From NCBI RefSeq assembly GCF_030678915.1, contig NZ_JAUUTZ010000003.1:1-64000 (forward strand): 64,000 bases of DNA, written 5' to 3'. The notes below the pieces were generated by a model, which was not told where the DNA came from, searched no databases, and worked only from the letters and a program-made list of their open reading frames with translations. The translations under genes were made by a program, and so were the position numbers. Source of the stretch: Paracoccus wurundjeri (GTDB lineage: Bacteria > Pseudomonadota > Alphaproteobacteria > Rhodobacterales > Rhodobacteraceae). Shown one piece after another: positions 8,575 through 17,261 of this stretch (the stretch's first letter is position 1; every line of letters begins with the position of its first letter).

Positions 8575-10070
8575 ATGAACCGCCATCCTCTTTCCGAACT
8601 GGAACTTGGCGCGCGCCCCGAAGGCCGCAGCCTGCTGACTGCCGATTGGGTGCTTGCCCATGACGGCACGCAACCTGTCATGCTGAAGCGCGGCGAGGTC
8701 GTGATCGAGCATGACCGGGTGATCTTCGCCGGTCACGGCTTTCAGGGCGAGGTCGCCCGCCGTATCGATTTCGGCGCAGCGTTGATCTCGCCCGGGCTGA
8801 TCGATCTGGATGCGCTGTCCGATCTGGATACGACGCTGCTGGGCATCGATCACTTTCCGTCATGGAAGAAAGGCCGGGTCTGGCCGATATCCTATGTCGA
8901 GCGCGGCCCCTACGAGATGTATAGCCCGAGGAACTTGCCTTTCAGAAACGCTTCGCCTTTGGCCAGCTTTTGCTGAACGGCATTACCACAGCCGCGCCTA
9001 TCGCATCGCTGTTCTATCGCGAATGGGGCGAGACGGTGGCGGAATTCGACGCCGCTGCCGACGCGGCGGGCGATCTGGGCCTGCGTGTTTATCTGAGCCC
9101 GGCCTATCGCTCGGGCGGGATGGTCCTTCATGGTCCGGGCGATATGCGCCCTCATTTCGACGAAGAGCGCGGATTGCGGGGGTTGGCCGAGGCCGCAGAT
9201 TACATCTCCCGGCAGGCGGGGCGTCATCAGGGGCTGGTGCAGGGATTGCTGGCGCCGGACCGGGTCGAGACATCGACTGCAAATCTGCTGCGGGCGACAT
9301 TCGAGCGGGCGCGCGATCTGGACGTGAAGGTGCGTTTGCACATGGCGCAGGGCGCGATGGAAACCGAGACACTGCAGAAACTTTACGGCACGACCGGGCC
9401 GGACTGGCTGGCGCGGGAGGGATTGCTGAACGACCGGCTGATCGCACCCCATGCGACACATGCCACCGATCAGGATCTTGCCCATTATGCGCGGCACGGG
9501 GTGTCGGTCATCCATTGCGCGCTGGTCTCGGCCCGCAGCGGCGGCAGTCTGAAAAGTTTCTCGCGGCTGCGTGACATGGGGATCAATATCGCCATGGGCA
9601 CCGATACATCGCCGCCCGACATGCTGATGAACCTGCTGGCCGGGCTGATCGCCTGCCGCATGAATGACGGCGGGCCAGAGCGGATTGCCTGCCGCGATCT
9701 TTTCGATGCGGCGACATTGGGCGGCGCAATGGCGCTTGGCCGCGACGATATCGGACGGATCGCGGCGGGAACGAAGGCCGATCTTGCGATTTTCCGGCTG
9801 GACGATGTGATCATGGCCCCGTCGGTTGACCCGGTGACGACACTGGTTGTCGGGGGGTCGGGCAAGGTGACCGATGCCGTCTTCGTGGACGGGCGGTTGT
9901 CGATGCGGGGGGGCGACGTCGCGGGCATCGACATGCAGGCGGCCCGCAACCGTGCGCAGGCGCAATACGACCGGCTGGTCGCGCAATATCCGGCGCGGAC
10001 ATGGGAGCATCCCCCGGTCGAAGACATCTTTCCCCCCAGCTATCCGGTAAAGGAGAGCCAAGATGCTTGA
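8575..10070 (+). pseudogene. Second amidohydrolase, split by a -1 frameshift
   Basis: The reading frame from ATG 8575 carries an amidohydrolase N-terminus (VLAHDGTQPVMLKRGEVVI, then ALISPGLIDLDALSD) but hits a stop at 8974-8976. The rest continues in another frame to 10070, including GITTAAPIASLFYREW, HATHATDQDLAHYARHG and the active-site GTDTSPPDMLMNL. Restoring one base in the CCC run at 8925-8927 would join both parts into a protein of about 498 residues (YSP, then EELAFQKRFAFGQLLLNGI). The N-terminal HxH motif appears as DLDALSD, which lacks the usual His pair, so metal binding may be altered. The end overlaps the start of the ATPase gene at 10063. It is either a recent pseudogene or a base-calling error; I favour an error because the downstream frame is intact. 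Confidence 0.8.
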
Positions 10071-11049
10071 TGCAGGACATCCCTGTCTGGAGGTCCGTAA
10101 CCTGGTGGTCGAGTTTCCGAACCGTCACGGCACGCTGACCGCCCTGAACGATGTTTCGCTGACGATTCAGCCGGGCGAGATTCTGGGCGTCGTGGGCGAA
10201 AGCGGTGCCGGAAAATCGATGACCGGCGCGGCGATTCTGGGACTGCTTGAGCGTCCCGGCCATATCGCGGGCGGAGAGATCCTGTTGACCGGCCGCCGGA
10301 TCGACAGCCTTGGCGACCGCGAGATGGAACAGGTTCGCGGCCGCGAGATTGGGGCGATCTTTCAAGATCCGCTGACCTCGCTGAATCCGCTGTTCACGGT
10401 CGGCGCGCAATTGTCCGAAACCATCCGTCAGCACATACCGGGCATCACGCGCGCGCAGACCCGGGCGCGCGCGATCGAATTGCTGCGCGAAGTAGGCATT
10501 CCCGGCCCGACCGAGCGGATCGACCATTATCCGCACCAATTCTCGGGCGGGATGCGTCAGCGTGTGGTGATTGCCCTGGCGCTGGCCGCAAATCCGCGGC
10601 TGATCATCGCGGATGAGCCTACCACAGCGCTGGACGTGTCGATTCAGGCGCAGATCACCGGGCTTCTCAGGCGGCTTTGCAAGGAGCATGGCACCGCCGT
10701 CATGCTGGTGACCCATGACATGGGCGTGATCGCCGAAACCGCAGATCGCGTCGCGGTCCTGTATGCAGGGCGCATGGTCGAGATCGGACCGGTTGATCAG
10801 GTGCTGAAATCGCCAGCCCATCCCTATACGCGCGGTCTGATGGCCTCGATCCCGGCGCTTGGGGCACGGGTGCAGAAGCTGCATCAGATCGACGGCTCGA
10901 TGCCGCGGCTGAACGCCATTCCGGCAGGCTGCGCCTTCAATCCCCGCTGCAAATCCGCAGGCCGGCGATGCTACAGTGAGCGTCCCGATCTTGTGCCGAC
11001 CACCGCCAGAGAGGCCGCCTGCTGGCTTTACGAAGGAGGTGTCGAATGA
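10063..11049 (+). CDS. ABC transporter ATPase, DppD/OppD type
   Basis: 328 residues. Walker A is GESGAGKS, the signature is FSGGMRQRVVIALALA, and Walker B is LIIADEPTTALDVSIQAQI, followed by the switch His in LVTHDMGV. The oligopeptide/dipeptide C-terminal domain is present with the NPRC motif (AFNPRCKSAGRRCYSERPDL), which in relatives carries an iron-sulfur cluster or metal. The start overlaps the end of the frameshifted amidohydrolase, and the stop overlaps the next ATPase start (ATGA), so translation is coupled. It powers the importer together with the DppF-type subunit. Confidence 0.95.
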   Translation: MLDAGHPCLEVRNLVVEFPNRHGTLTALNDVSLTIQPGEILGVVGESGAGKSMTGAAILGLLERPGHIAGGEILLTGRRIDSLGDREMEQVRGREIGAIFQDPLTSLNPLFTVGAQLSETIRQHIPGITRAQTRARAIELLREVGIPGPTERIDHYPHQFSGGMRQRVVIALALAANPRLIIADEPTTALDVSIQAQITGLLRRLCKEHGTAVMLVTHDMGVIAETADRVAVLYAGRMVEIGPVDQVLKSPAHPYTRGLMASIPALGARVQKLHQIDGSMPRLNAIPAGCAFNPRCKSAGRRCYSERPDLVPTTAREAACWLYEGGVE

Positions 11050-12008
11050 CCGCGACCCGAACCGCCGCGCTGGAGGTCGTCAATCTCGACCGCGTCTTCG
11101 ACGTATCGGCGCCGTTCCTGAACCGGCTTCTGTATCGTCAGGGCCGCAGCTATCTGCATGCCGTCAACGATGTGAGCTTCGAGGTTCCCCGTGGCGGCTG
11201 CCTTAGCCTCGTGGGCGAATCCGGCTGCGGCAAGTCGACGGTCGCCAAACTGGTGACCGGGCTTTATCCGCCAAGCGCAGGCGAGGTTCGTTTTGCGCCC
11301 GGCAAAGCCGGAGTACCGTTATCCGCGCAGATGATCTTTCAGGATCCCTATGCCTCGCTGAATCCGCGCTGGCGGGTCAGGAATATCATCGCTGAACCGC
11401 TGCGCGAATTGAAACTGCGCCGGAACGATGCCGAAATTCAGGATCGCGTCGGGGAATTGCTGGGCATCGTCGGGCTGAACGTGGCGGATGGCGACAAGTT
11501 TCCGCATGAATTCTCGGGCGGGCAAAGACAGCGGATCTCGATCGCGCGGGCATTGGCGTCCGAGCCGGAATTCCTGGTCTGCGACGAACCGACCAGTGCG
11601 CTGGATGTCTCGGTGCAGGCCCAGATCCTGAACCTGATGCGGCGATTGCAGGATGAGCTTGGGCTGACCTATCTGTTCATCAGCCACGATCTGTCCGTCG
11701 TTCGCCACATGTCCGACCGGATCGCGGTCATGTATCTGGGCAGGATCGTCGAACAGGCCGAAACCGAGGTTCTGTTCGCAGATCCCAAGCATCCCTATAC
11801 GCGGCTGCTTCTGGAAACGATTCCGGATGTGAACGACCCGAACCGCAATCGCGAGATCGTCGCGGGCGAGGTGCCAAGCCCGCTTGCGCCGCCCTCGGGT
11901 TGCAGCTTCCACCCGCGTTGCCCGCTGGCGCAGGACCGCTGCAGCTTTGAACGGCCGCGATTGCGGCAGATGCCGGATGGCGCCTGTGTCGCCTGCCATT
12001 TCGCGTGA
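11046..12008 (+). CDS. ABC transporter ATPase, DppF/OppF type
   Basis: 320 residues. Walker A is GESGCGKSTVAKL, the signature is FSGGQRQRISIARALA, Walker B is FLVCDEPTSALDVSVQAQI and the switch is FISHDLSVV. The C-terminal family motif GCSFHPRCPLAQDRCSFERP is present. The N-terminal part includes the RLLYRQGRSYLHAVNDVSFE stretch usual for DppF. It overlaps the preceding ATPase by four bases. The pair of different ATPases and the two permeases make a complete importer core. Confidence 0.95.
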   Translation: MTATRTAALEVVNLDRVFDVSAPFLNRLLYRQGRSYLHAVNDVSFEVPRGGCLSLVGESGCGKSTVAKLVTGLYPPSAGEVRFAPGKAGVPLSAQMIFQDPYASLNPRWRVRNIIAEPLRELKLRRNDAEIQDRVGELLGIVGLNVADGDKFPHEFSGGQRQRISIARALASEPEFLVCDEPTSALDVSVQAQILNLMRRLQDELGLTYLFISHDLSVVRHMSDRIAVMYLGRIVEQAETEVLFADPKHPYTRLLLETIPDVNDPNRNREIVAGEVPSPLAPPSGCSFHPRCPLAQDRCSFERPRLRQMPDGACVACHFA

Positions 12009-12063
12009 TGCGCAGGGGATAACGCACCGGCCAACCAATCAGAAAAACCAACAGGAGAGTTCA

Positions 12064-13629
12064 ATGAATATCGTCAAGACCATCGCGGCAGCACTGGCTT
12101 TGTCCGTCAGTGCCGTCGCCGTTCATGCCGAGACAGTCGTCAAATGGGGATCCCGCGCGGATATCTATTCGCTGGATCCGAACTCGGTTCCCTCGACCGC
12201 GAACCTTGCCTTCCTGAACCACATTTACGAAGGGCTGGTCCGCTATGACAAGGAGTTCGGGCTGGAGCCCGCTCTGGCGACAGAATGGGAACTTGTCGAC
12301 GATTCTTTCTGGCGATTCACGCTGCGCGAAGGGGTCAAATTCCACGATGGCGCCGAACTGACCGCCGATGACGTGGTGGCATCGTTCAAGCGCGCCGCCG
12401 ATCCGGCATCGCCGCTCAAGGGCAACATGCCGCTTTACGAGGATATCCGGAAGATCGACGATTACACGGTCGAGATCGAGGTCTCGACCCCGTCCTCGCT
12501 GTTTCTGAACGATATCACCAATATTTTCGTCTTTGATGCCGATTGGCTGAAGAACAACAATACCGAGGCCCCGACCGATTTCGGCGCGGGCGTCGAGGGC
12601 TATGCGACCAATAACACCAATGGCACCGGCCCGTTCAAACTGGAAAGCCGCGCCCCCGACAGCAAGACCGTGCTGCTGGCGAACGAAACCTGGTGGGACG
12701 AGGCGCAGCACAATATCGACCGGCTGGAATTCATCCCGATCAGTTCGGCCGCGACCCGCATTGCCGCGCTTCTGTCAGGCGAGGTCGACGTGATCGACAG
12801 CGCCCCGGTTCAGGATCTGGAGCGGCTGGAGGCGGACCCTTCGATCGATGTGCTGACGCTGACCGAATTACGCACGGTTTTCCTGGCGATGAACCGGCGC
12901 GAAACCCTGCCTGACGGACGTCCGAACCCGTTCAACGACATTCGCGTGCGGCAGGCGGTCGAGGCTCTGATCGATCGCGATCTGATCAACCAGCGTGTCA
13001 TGCGCGGGCTGGCGCGCCCGTCCGGGTCGCTGATCGCGCCCGAGGTCGCTGGCTATGTGGAATCGCTTGACACATTCGAACCCGCCGATCCCGAGAAGGC
13101 GGCAGCCCTGCTGCAGGAGGCCGGGGCCGACGGGCTGCGCTTTACCTATACCTGCATGAATGACGAAAGCATCAACGAAGAGGATTGGTGCCAGGGTATC
13201 GCCAATATGTTGCAGCGGGCAGGGATGCAGGTCGATATCGATATGGGCCCGCGCTCGGTCCAGTCGCCCAAGCGTTCACAGGGCAATACCGAGATGTTCA
13301 ACCTGAGCTGGGCGAATGAACCAACATTGGACGCGTTTTCGCTGCTGTCACAGGTGCTGGCCACCAAGGAAGACGCCTATGGCGTGTCGAATTATGGCGG
13401 CTGGTCCTCGCCTGAACTGGACGGCTTCGTCAAACAGGCGGCCGAGGCGACCGATCCGGCAGAGCGGCTGAAACTTGAAGAAGAGGCGCTGCGGATCGCC
13501 AAGGAAGAGGTGCTGCTGATCCCGCTGCATCAGCAGCCCATCGCCTGGGCAACGCGCGATAATGTGGAAAGCATCGATCTGCGCGCCGATAACAAGGCCC
13601 GTCACTGGTATACCAAGATGGCCGAGTAA
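12064..13629 (+). CDS. ABC transporter substrate-binding protein, family 5 (DppA/OppA)
   Basis: 521 residues from the ATG at 12064, which has an AGGAGA ribosome-binding site. Residues about 1-22 form a signal peptide with an AHA-type cleavage site (SAVAVHAETVVKW). The mature part has the family-5 solute-binding consensus: YEGLVRYDKEFGLEPALATEWE, then FTLREGVKFHDGAELTADDVV. The binding-protein gene is the last of the importer set, whereas in many dpp/opp operons it is first. Family 5 proteins bind peptides, opines, nickel chelates or aromatic and ring compounds. The amidohydrolase neighbours argue for something other than ordinary peptides. Confidence 0.94.
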   Translation: MNIVKTIAAALALSVSAVAVHAETVVKWGSRADIYSLDPNSVPSTANLAFLNHIYEGLVRYDKEFGLEPALATEWELVDDSFWRFTLREGVKFHDGAELTADDVVASFKRAADPASPLKGNMPLYEDIRKIDDYTVEIEVSTPSSLFLNDITNIFVFDADWLKNNNTEAPTDFGAGVEGYATNNTNGTGPFKLESRAPDSKTVLLANETWWDEAQHNIDRLEFIPISSAATRIAALLSGEVDVIDSAPVQDLERLEADPSIDVLTLTELRTVFLAMNRRETLPDGRPNPFNDIRVRQAVEALIDRDLINQRVMRGLARPSGSLIAPEVAGYVESLDTFEPADPEKAAALLQEAGADGLRFTYTCMNDESINEEDWCQGIANMLQRAGMQVDIDMGPRSVQSPKRSQGNTEMFNLSWANEPTLDAFSLLSQVLATKEDAYGVSNYGGWSSPELDGFVKQAAEATDPAERLKLEEEALRIAKEEVLLIPLHQQPIAWATRDNVESIDLRADNKARHWYTKMAE

Positions 13630-13726
13630 GGCCGACCCTCGCAAGTTCCGCCAAGCGGTGCCCGGTGACGGGCGCTGCAACTTCCCGCGGCGCCAGTTGC
13701 GCCGGTTCTTCGCCACGAGGCTTCCC

Positions 13727-15166
13727 ATGATCTCCACCGTTTTTCGCCACGCCACCGTCATCCCTGTCGACCCTGAACGGCGGATCATCGAGGATGGCGC
13801 GGTGCGGGTGATCGGGAACCGGATCGATCAGGTCGGGCCGGATGCCGATGTCGCGGGGCAGCCGGGCGACCGGGTGATCGATTGCCGGCGCAAGCTGATC
13901 ATCCCCGGCCTGATCGATGCGCATGGCCATGCCGGGCATTGCCTGATCCGCAGTCTTGCATCGGATATCAGTCCCGCATGGATGAAGATCGTCACGCCCG
14001 CCTATTACCACGCGACGACGCGTGAATTCTGGTATGCGGACGGGCTGGTTTCGGGGCTGGAGCGGTTGCGGGCAGGGGTGACGACCGGGGTCAGCATCAT
14101 CTCATCCATGCCACGCAGCGACGATCCGCAATTCGCGGTCAACCACGCCCGGGCCTATTCGCAGATGGGCCTGCGCGAGATTATCTGCACCGGTCCTGCC
14201 GGTATGCCATGGCCGCGCGACGTGACCCGTTGGGAAGATGGCAGCCCAAGGCGGCGCAGCATCAGCTTTGCCGAGATGATGGAAGGCGCCGAAGCTGCGA
14301 TTCAGACATTGGACGGCAGCGACGACGGCCGGATCCGCGTCTACCTGACGCCATTCACTATCGTGCCCTCGCTCGATCCCTCGAATATCTCGGCCCCCGA
14401 TCAGGCGGTTACGCTGACGCCGGATGACAGGATGCATGCCCGCGTGACCCGCGAACTGGCCCGCAAATATGGCATCCGTCTGCATTCCGACGCCTTCGCG
14501 GGCCATATACGGCTTGCCTTTCAGGATAAGGAAAACGCACTTCTCGGCCCCGATATCCATCTTCAGCATTGCTGGGGGATCTCGCCCGCCGAAATCGACA
14601 TCCTGGCCGAGACCGGCACCCAAGTGACCCATGCGCCCCCCGGCCGGTCGACACCGGTGATCGAGATGATGGCGCGGGGCATCAATCTGGCGATCACGAC
14701 CGACGGCACCGCGCCCAGCCGTCATTTCGACATGCTTCAGACCGCGCGGCTGTTCCAATCGGTCCAGCATGTGCTGCGAAACCACGACCGGTTTTTCTTT
14801 CCCCCGGGCAAGGTGCTGGAGATGATTACCATCGATGCGGCGAATGCATTGGGCATCGGGCATGAGATCGGATCGCTCGAACCCGGCAAGAAGGCCGATC
14901 TGGTTGTGCTGGACATGGCTCAGCCGCATCTGACGCCGGACTGGATGCCGGTGCATCGCCTGATCCATCAGGCGAGCGGCGCGGATGTCGATACCGTGAT
15001 GGTCGATGGCCGTCTGGTGATGGAGAATCGCAAGATCACGGCGATCGATATCGGCGACGCCCTTGCACAGGGGCAGCGCGAGGCCGCCGCGTTTGTCGAG
15101 CGCGCGGGCCTGCGGGCGCATATGCATGATCCGGGTTGGGGGCAGCTTTACCGGACATTCGCGTGA
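13727..15166 (+). CDS. Third amidohydrolase, chlorohydrolase/deaminase type
   Basis: 479 residues from the ATG at 13727. It is in the TrzN/AtzA/8-oxoguanine-deaminase branch of amidohydrolases: a composite beta domain at both ends and a metal site built from GLIDAHGHAGHCLIR (HxH, about residue 66), LHSDAF (about 250), HLQHCWGISPAEIDIL (about 282) and the Asp in ITTDGTAPSRHFDML (about 325). Typical members have NTHTH and LHxxE, so DAHGH and LHSDA are variations that may mark a different substrate. It follows the binding-protein gene by 97 bp and probably belongs to the same operon. With two other amidohydrolases and a racemase in the locus, stepwise ring opening and deamination is the simplest reading. 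Confidence 0.85.
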   Translation: MISTVFRHATVIPVDPERRIIEDGAVRVIGNRIDQVGPDADVAGQPGDRVIDCRRKLIIPGLIDAHGHAGHCLIRSLASDISPAWMKIVTPAYYHATTREFWYADGLVSGLERLRAGVTTGVSIISSMPRSDDPQFAVNHARAYSQMGLREIICTGPAGMPWPRDVTRWEDGSPRRRSISFAEMMEGAEAAIQTLDGSDDGRIRVYLTPFTIVPSLDPSNISAPDQAVTLTPDDRMHARVTRELARKYGIRLHSDAFAGHIRLAFQDKENALLGPDIHLQHCWGISPAEIDILAETGTQVTHAPPGRSTPVIEMMARGINLAITTDGTAPSRHFDMLQTARLFQSVQHVLRNHDRFFFPPGKVLEMITIDAANALGIGHEIGSLEPGKKADLVVLDMAQPHLTPDWMPVHRLIHQASGADVDTVMVDGRLVMENRKITAIDIGDALAQGQREAAAFVERAGLRAHMHDPGWGQLYRTFA

Positions 15167-15387
15167 GGCCCGGGTGGATGAGGCCACAAGACTTCAACTC
15201 GTGAAACGCGGGATCGATGGCTTTCGGGGTACAGAACCGTCAGGTTAGCATCCCAAGCGTCAGTCAGGTTTGTCGAGGTTTCCTGTGGTGGTGCGGTTGG
15301 TTATGCGGGGCAGAGGGGATATTTCACAAATCCCTTGCACCAGATTCTGGCCTATGGCTTGCTCGAACTTCCAACAGGAGGAATGCA

Positions 15388-16026
15388 ATGGCTTTTGAAC
15401 AATGGCTCGCCTTCGCGGCTGCGTCTGCGGTCTTGCTGGCAATTCCCGGCCCCACGATATTGTTGGTGATCTCCTACGCGCTCGGCCATGGCAAGAAGGC
15501 GGCTGGCGCGACGGTCGGCGGCGTCGCTCTTGGCGATTTCACCGCCATGACAGCTTCCATGCTTGGCCTTGGGGCGCTGCTTGCGGCTTCCGCGATGTTG
15601 TTCGCGATATTGAAATGGGTCGGGGCAGCCTATCTGATTTACCTTGGTGTGAAGCTCTGGCGCGCGCCGGTCTTGGCAGACGCAGCCAGCACGGGTGCCA
15701 AAGCCGTGCCGAAAGAAAGACCGATACGGATTTTCCTGCACACCTATGTCGTGACGGCTCTTAACCCGAAAAGCATCATCTTCTTTGTTGCTTTCCTGCC
15801 TCAGTTCATGAACACAGCGCTGCCATTGTTGCCACAGATGATTATCTTCGAGACGACATTCCTTGTTTTGGCGATTCTGAACGCCGGATTTTACGGGCTG
15901 ATGGCATCGATGGCCCGAAAGTCGATCCGCAAGCCAAGCGTGCAACGAACGGTAAATCGCGTCGGTGGTTCTCTGATGATCGGCGCAGGCGTGTTGGCCG
16001 CGGGCTGGAAGCGGGCGGCAGCCTAA
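15388..16026 (+). CDS. LysE/RhtB family exporter
   Basis: 212 residues, start ATG 15388 with a CAGGAGGAATGCA ribosome-binding region. The family N-terminus is clear (AIPGPTILLVISYALGHGKK), with about five or six hydrophobic segments and the conserved WVGAAYLIYLGVKLWR and LNPKSIIFFVAFLPQF segments. LysE/RhtB proteins export amino acids and relatives by proton exchange. It lies 221 bp after the third amidohydrolase; that gap shows no gene or clear signal. It may relieve overflow of an amino acid made by the preceding catabolic locus, but it may equally be independent. Confidence 0.92.
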   Translation: MAFEQWLAFAAASAVLLAIPGPTILLVISYALGHGKKAAGATVGGVALGDFTAMTASMLGLGALLAASAMLFAILKWVGAAYLIYLGVKLWRAPVLADAASTGAKAVPKERPIRIFLHTYVVTALNPKSIIFFVAFLPQFMNTALPLLPQMIIFETTFLVLAILNAGFYGLMASMARKSIRKPSVQRTVNRVGGSLMIGAGVLAAGWKRAAA

Positions 16027-16174
16027 CAGCGGCAGGCGCGCCGCCTGGGTCGAAAATCTGACGGAAAGCCAAATATCCCGACAGGCGACACCTGCATTGT
16101 CGCATCTATCGTGATGGGCGGGTATCGCTTGCTGGGAACTCGGCAGCGGTCCGTTTCTTTACCGGCGGAATATG

Positions 16175-16579
16175 TCAGTCCATGTTTCTGGCTGTTTCGG
16201 CTGCCGTAGAAAAATGGCGCATCAGCAGGCTCGCCAGATCGCCGTCGATACCGAGATTCGCAATGGCCTTCTTCATGCATTCCAGCCAGAGATCGCGCAT
16301 CTCCGGGCCGACAGGCACATGTTCATGGATGTCCTTCAGCCGCGAATGCCGGTGTTTCATCACATAATATTGCGGCCCTCCGAAGAAGCCGCAAAGATAG
16401 TTGAACTGCTCTTCTCGGGAATGGGCGACTCCGGCACCTTGCAGATGCAAAAGATGCAGCTCCTTCGCGGCCTCATCCTGTTCGACGATATCGTAGAATT
16501 CCTCGACCAGGGCGCGGATCCCGTCTTCTCCTCCAAGCTTGTCATATAGGGACTGCTTCTGCTGAGCGGCGTAATACAT
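16175..16579 (-). CDS. Group II truncated hemoglobin
   Basis: 134 residues. The trHbII pattern is visible: YDKLGGEDGIRALVEEFYD with B10 Tyr, QFNYLCGFFGGP in the E helix, the HRHSRLKDIHEHVPVG region with the proximal F8 His, and the group-specific G8 Trp in RDLWLECMKKAI. Such globins bind O2 or NO and are often linked to oxidative or nitrosative stress or to oxygen supply for oxygenases. It diverges from the dimethylamine monooxygenase operon across a 682-bp gap. The promoter motif in front of it (16629-16663) resembles one in front of dmmD, so it may be co-regulated and may serve the haem-dependent oxygenase. That functional link is an inference. Confidence 0.9.
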   Translation of the reverse strand: MYYAAQQKQSLYDKLGGEDGIRALVEEFYDIVEQDEAAKELHLLHLQGAGVAHSREEQFNYLCGFFGGPQYYVMKHRHSRLKDIHEHVPVGPEMRDLWLECMKKAIANLGIDGDLASLLMRHFSTAAETARNMD

Positions 16580-17261
16580 GGCTTGCCCTCCCCCGGAAAC
16601 CCGATCCTGTAGATAGCATGAAATGAATATTCCCTCAAGGAATTTGATATTCCTTATAGGAAAATAACCTGTTGCTGATTAATTCCCTTTGACCGCGGCA
16701 ATGGCTTTGCTTGTCCGCTGTGTCTATTTCCGGAAGCGTCCGTTCCTAACCGTCATCGGATTTTCTAGCCCCGGAACTGATGTTTCGATCCAGAACAAGG
16801 GGTGATTCGCGGTATTGTGGTCTGAAAAAAGGGTTTCGGTTGACCAATTTTCGAGCCCGATGTGGTCCTTGGGCACAGAACCTGCCTCCCGTTTGCCCAA
16901 AGAATTTGCAGGAAAACAATCACTAAAGTTCCTCAAGCGAAAAAATATTGCCCTATAGGAATTTTCCATGTTGTAATAGGTTCAGTCGAATGGACCAGTT
17001 TATCATACTGGTTGGACCAGACAGGGGAGGTGTCGAGGTCGTGGTTATTCGCGAGATTGCAGGTGATGACCGATATCCGGGCGCTGACGCCCCGGCGGCA
17101 GGTCATGCGGCGCGATTTTGCCGCGCGACATTCGAAACATCCGTCACGGAATATCGGGAACCGGTGCCCCGGAGAGTTTTCCAGCACCTTGTGGGGCGGC
17201 TGGCAGGCGCGTCTCCGCACCGGGTTCGAAACAGGCGCATTGCGAGAGAAGGACAGACGTC
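16580..17261. other. 682-bp gap with the globin and dmm control regions
   Basis: No convincing gene was found. From left to right it holds the tandem repeats of the globin promoter (16629-16663), about 265 bp without visible signals, and then the dmm side. The dmm side has GTTCCTCAAGCGAA (16928-16941), TTGCCCTATAGGAA with the perfect palindrome CCTATAGG at 16952-16959, and a possible -10 TGTAAT near 16971-16976. About 30 bp further are ACCAGT-N7-ACTGGT (16994-17012) and CTGGTTGGACCAG (17008-17020). The last resembles TGGT-N3-ACCA operators of FadR-type GntR proteins, one of which is encoded at 23935. The remaining 240 bp to dmmD is probably untranslated leader. Confidence 0.5.
16629..16663. 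promoter_or_regulatory. Tandem inverted repeats before the globin gene
   Basis: ATTCCCTCAAGGAAT (16629-16643) and ATTCCTTATAGGAAA (16649-16663) begin exactly 20 bp apart, two helical turns. In globin orientation the first copy overlaps a possible -35 (TTGAGG) placed 17 bp from TATCTA. The second contains CCTATAAGG, which also occurs at 42522. A diverged pair with the same order, CTCAAG then TATAGGAA, lies before dmmD at about 16931-16961. Confidence 0.5.
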
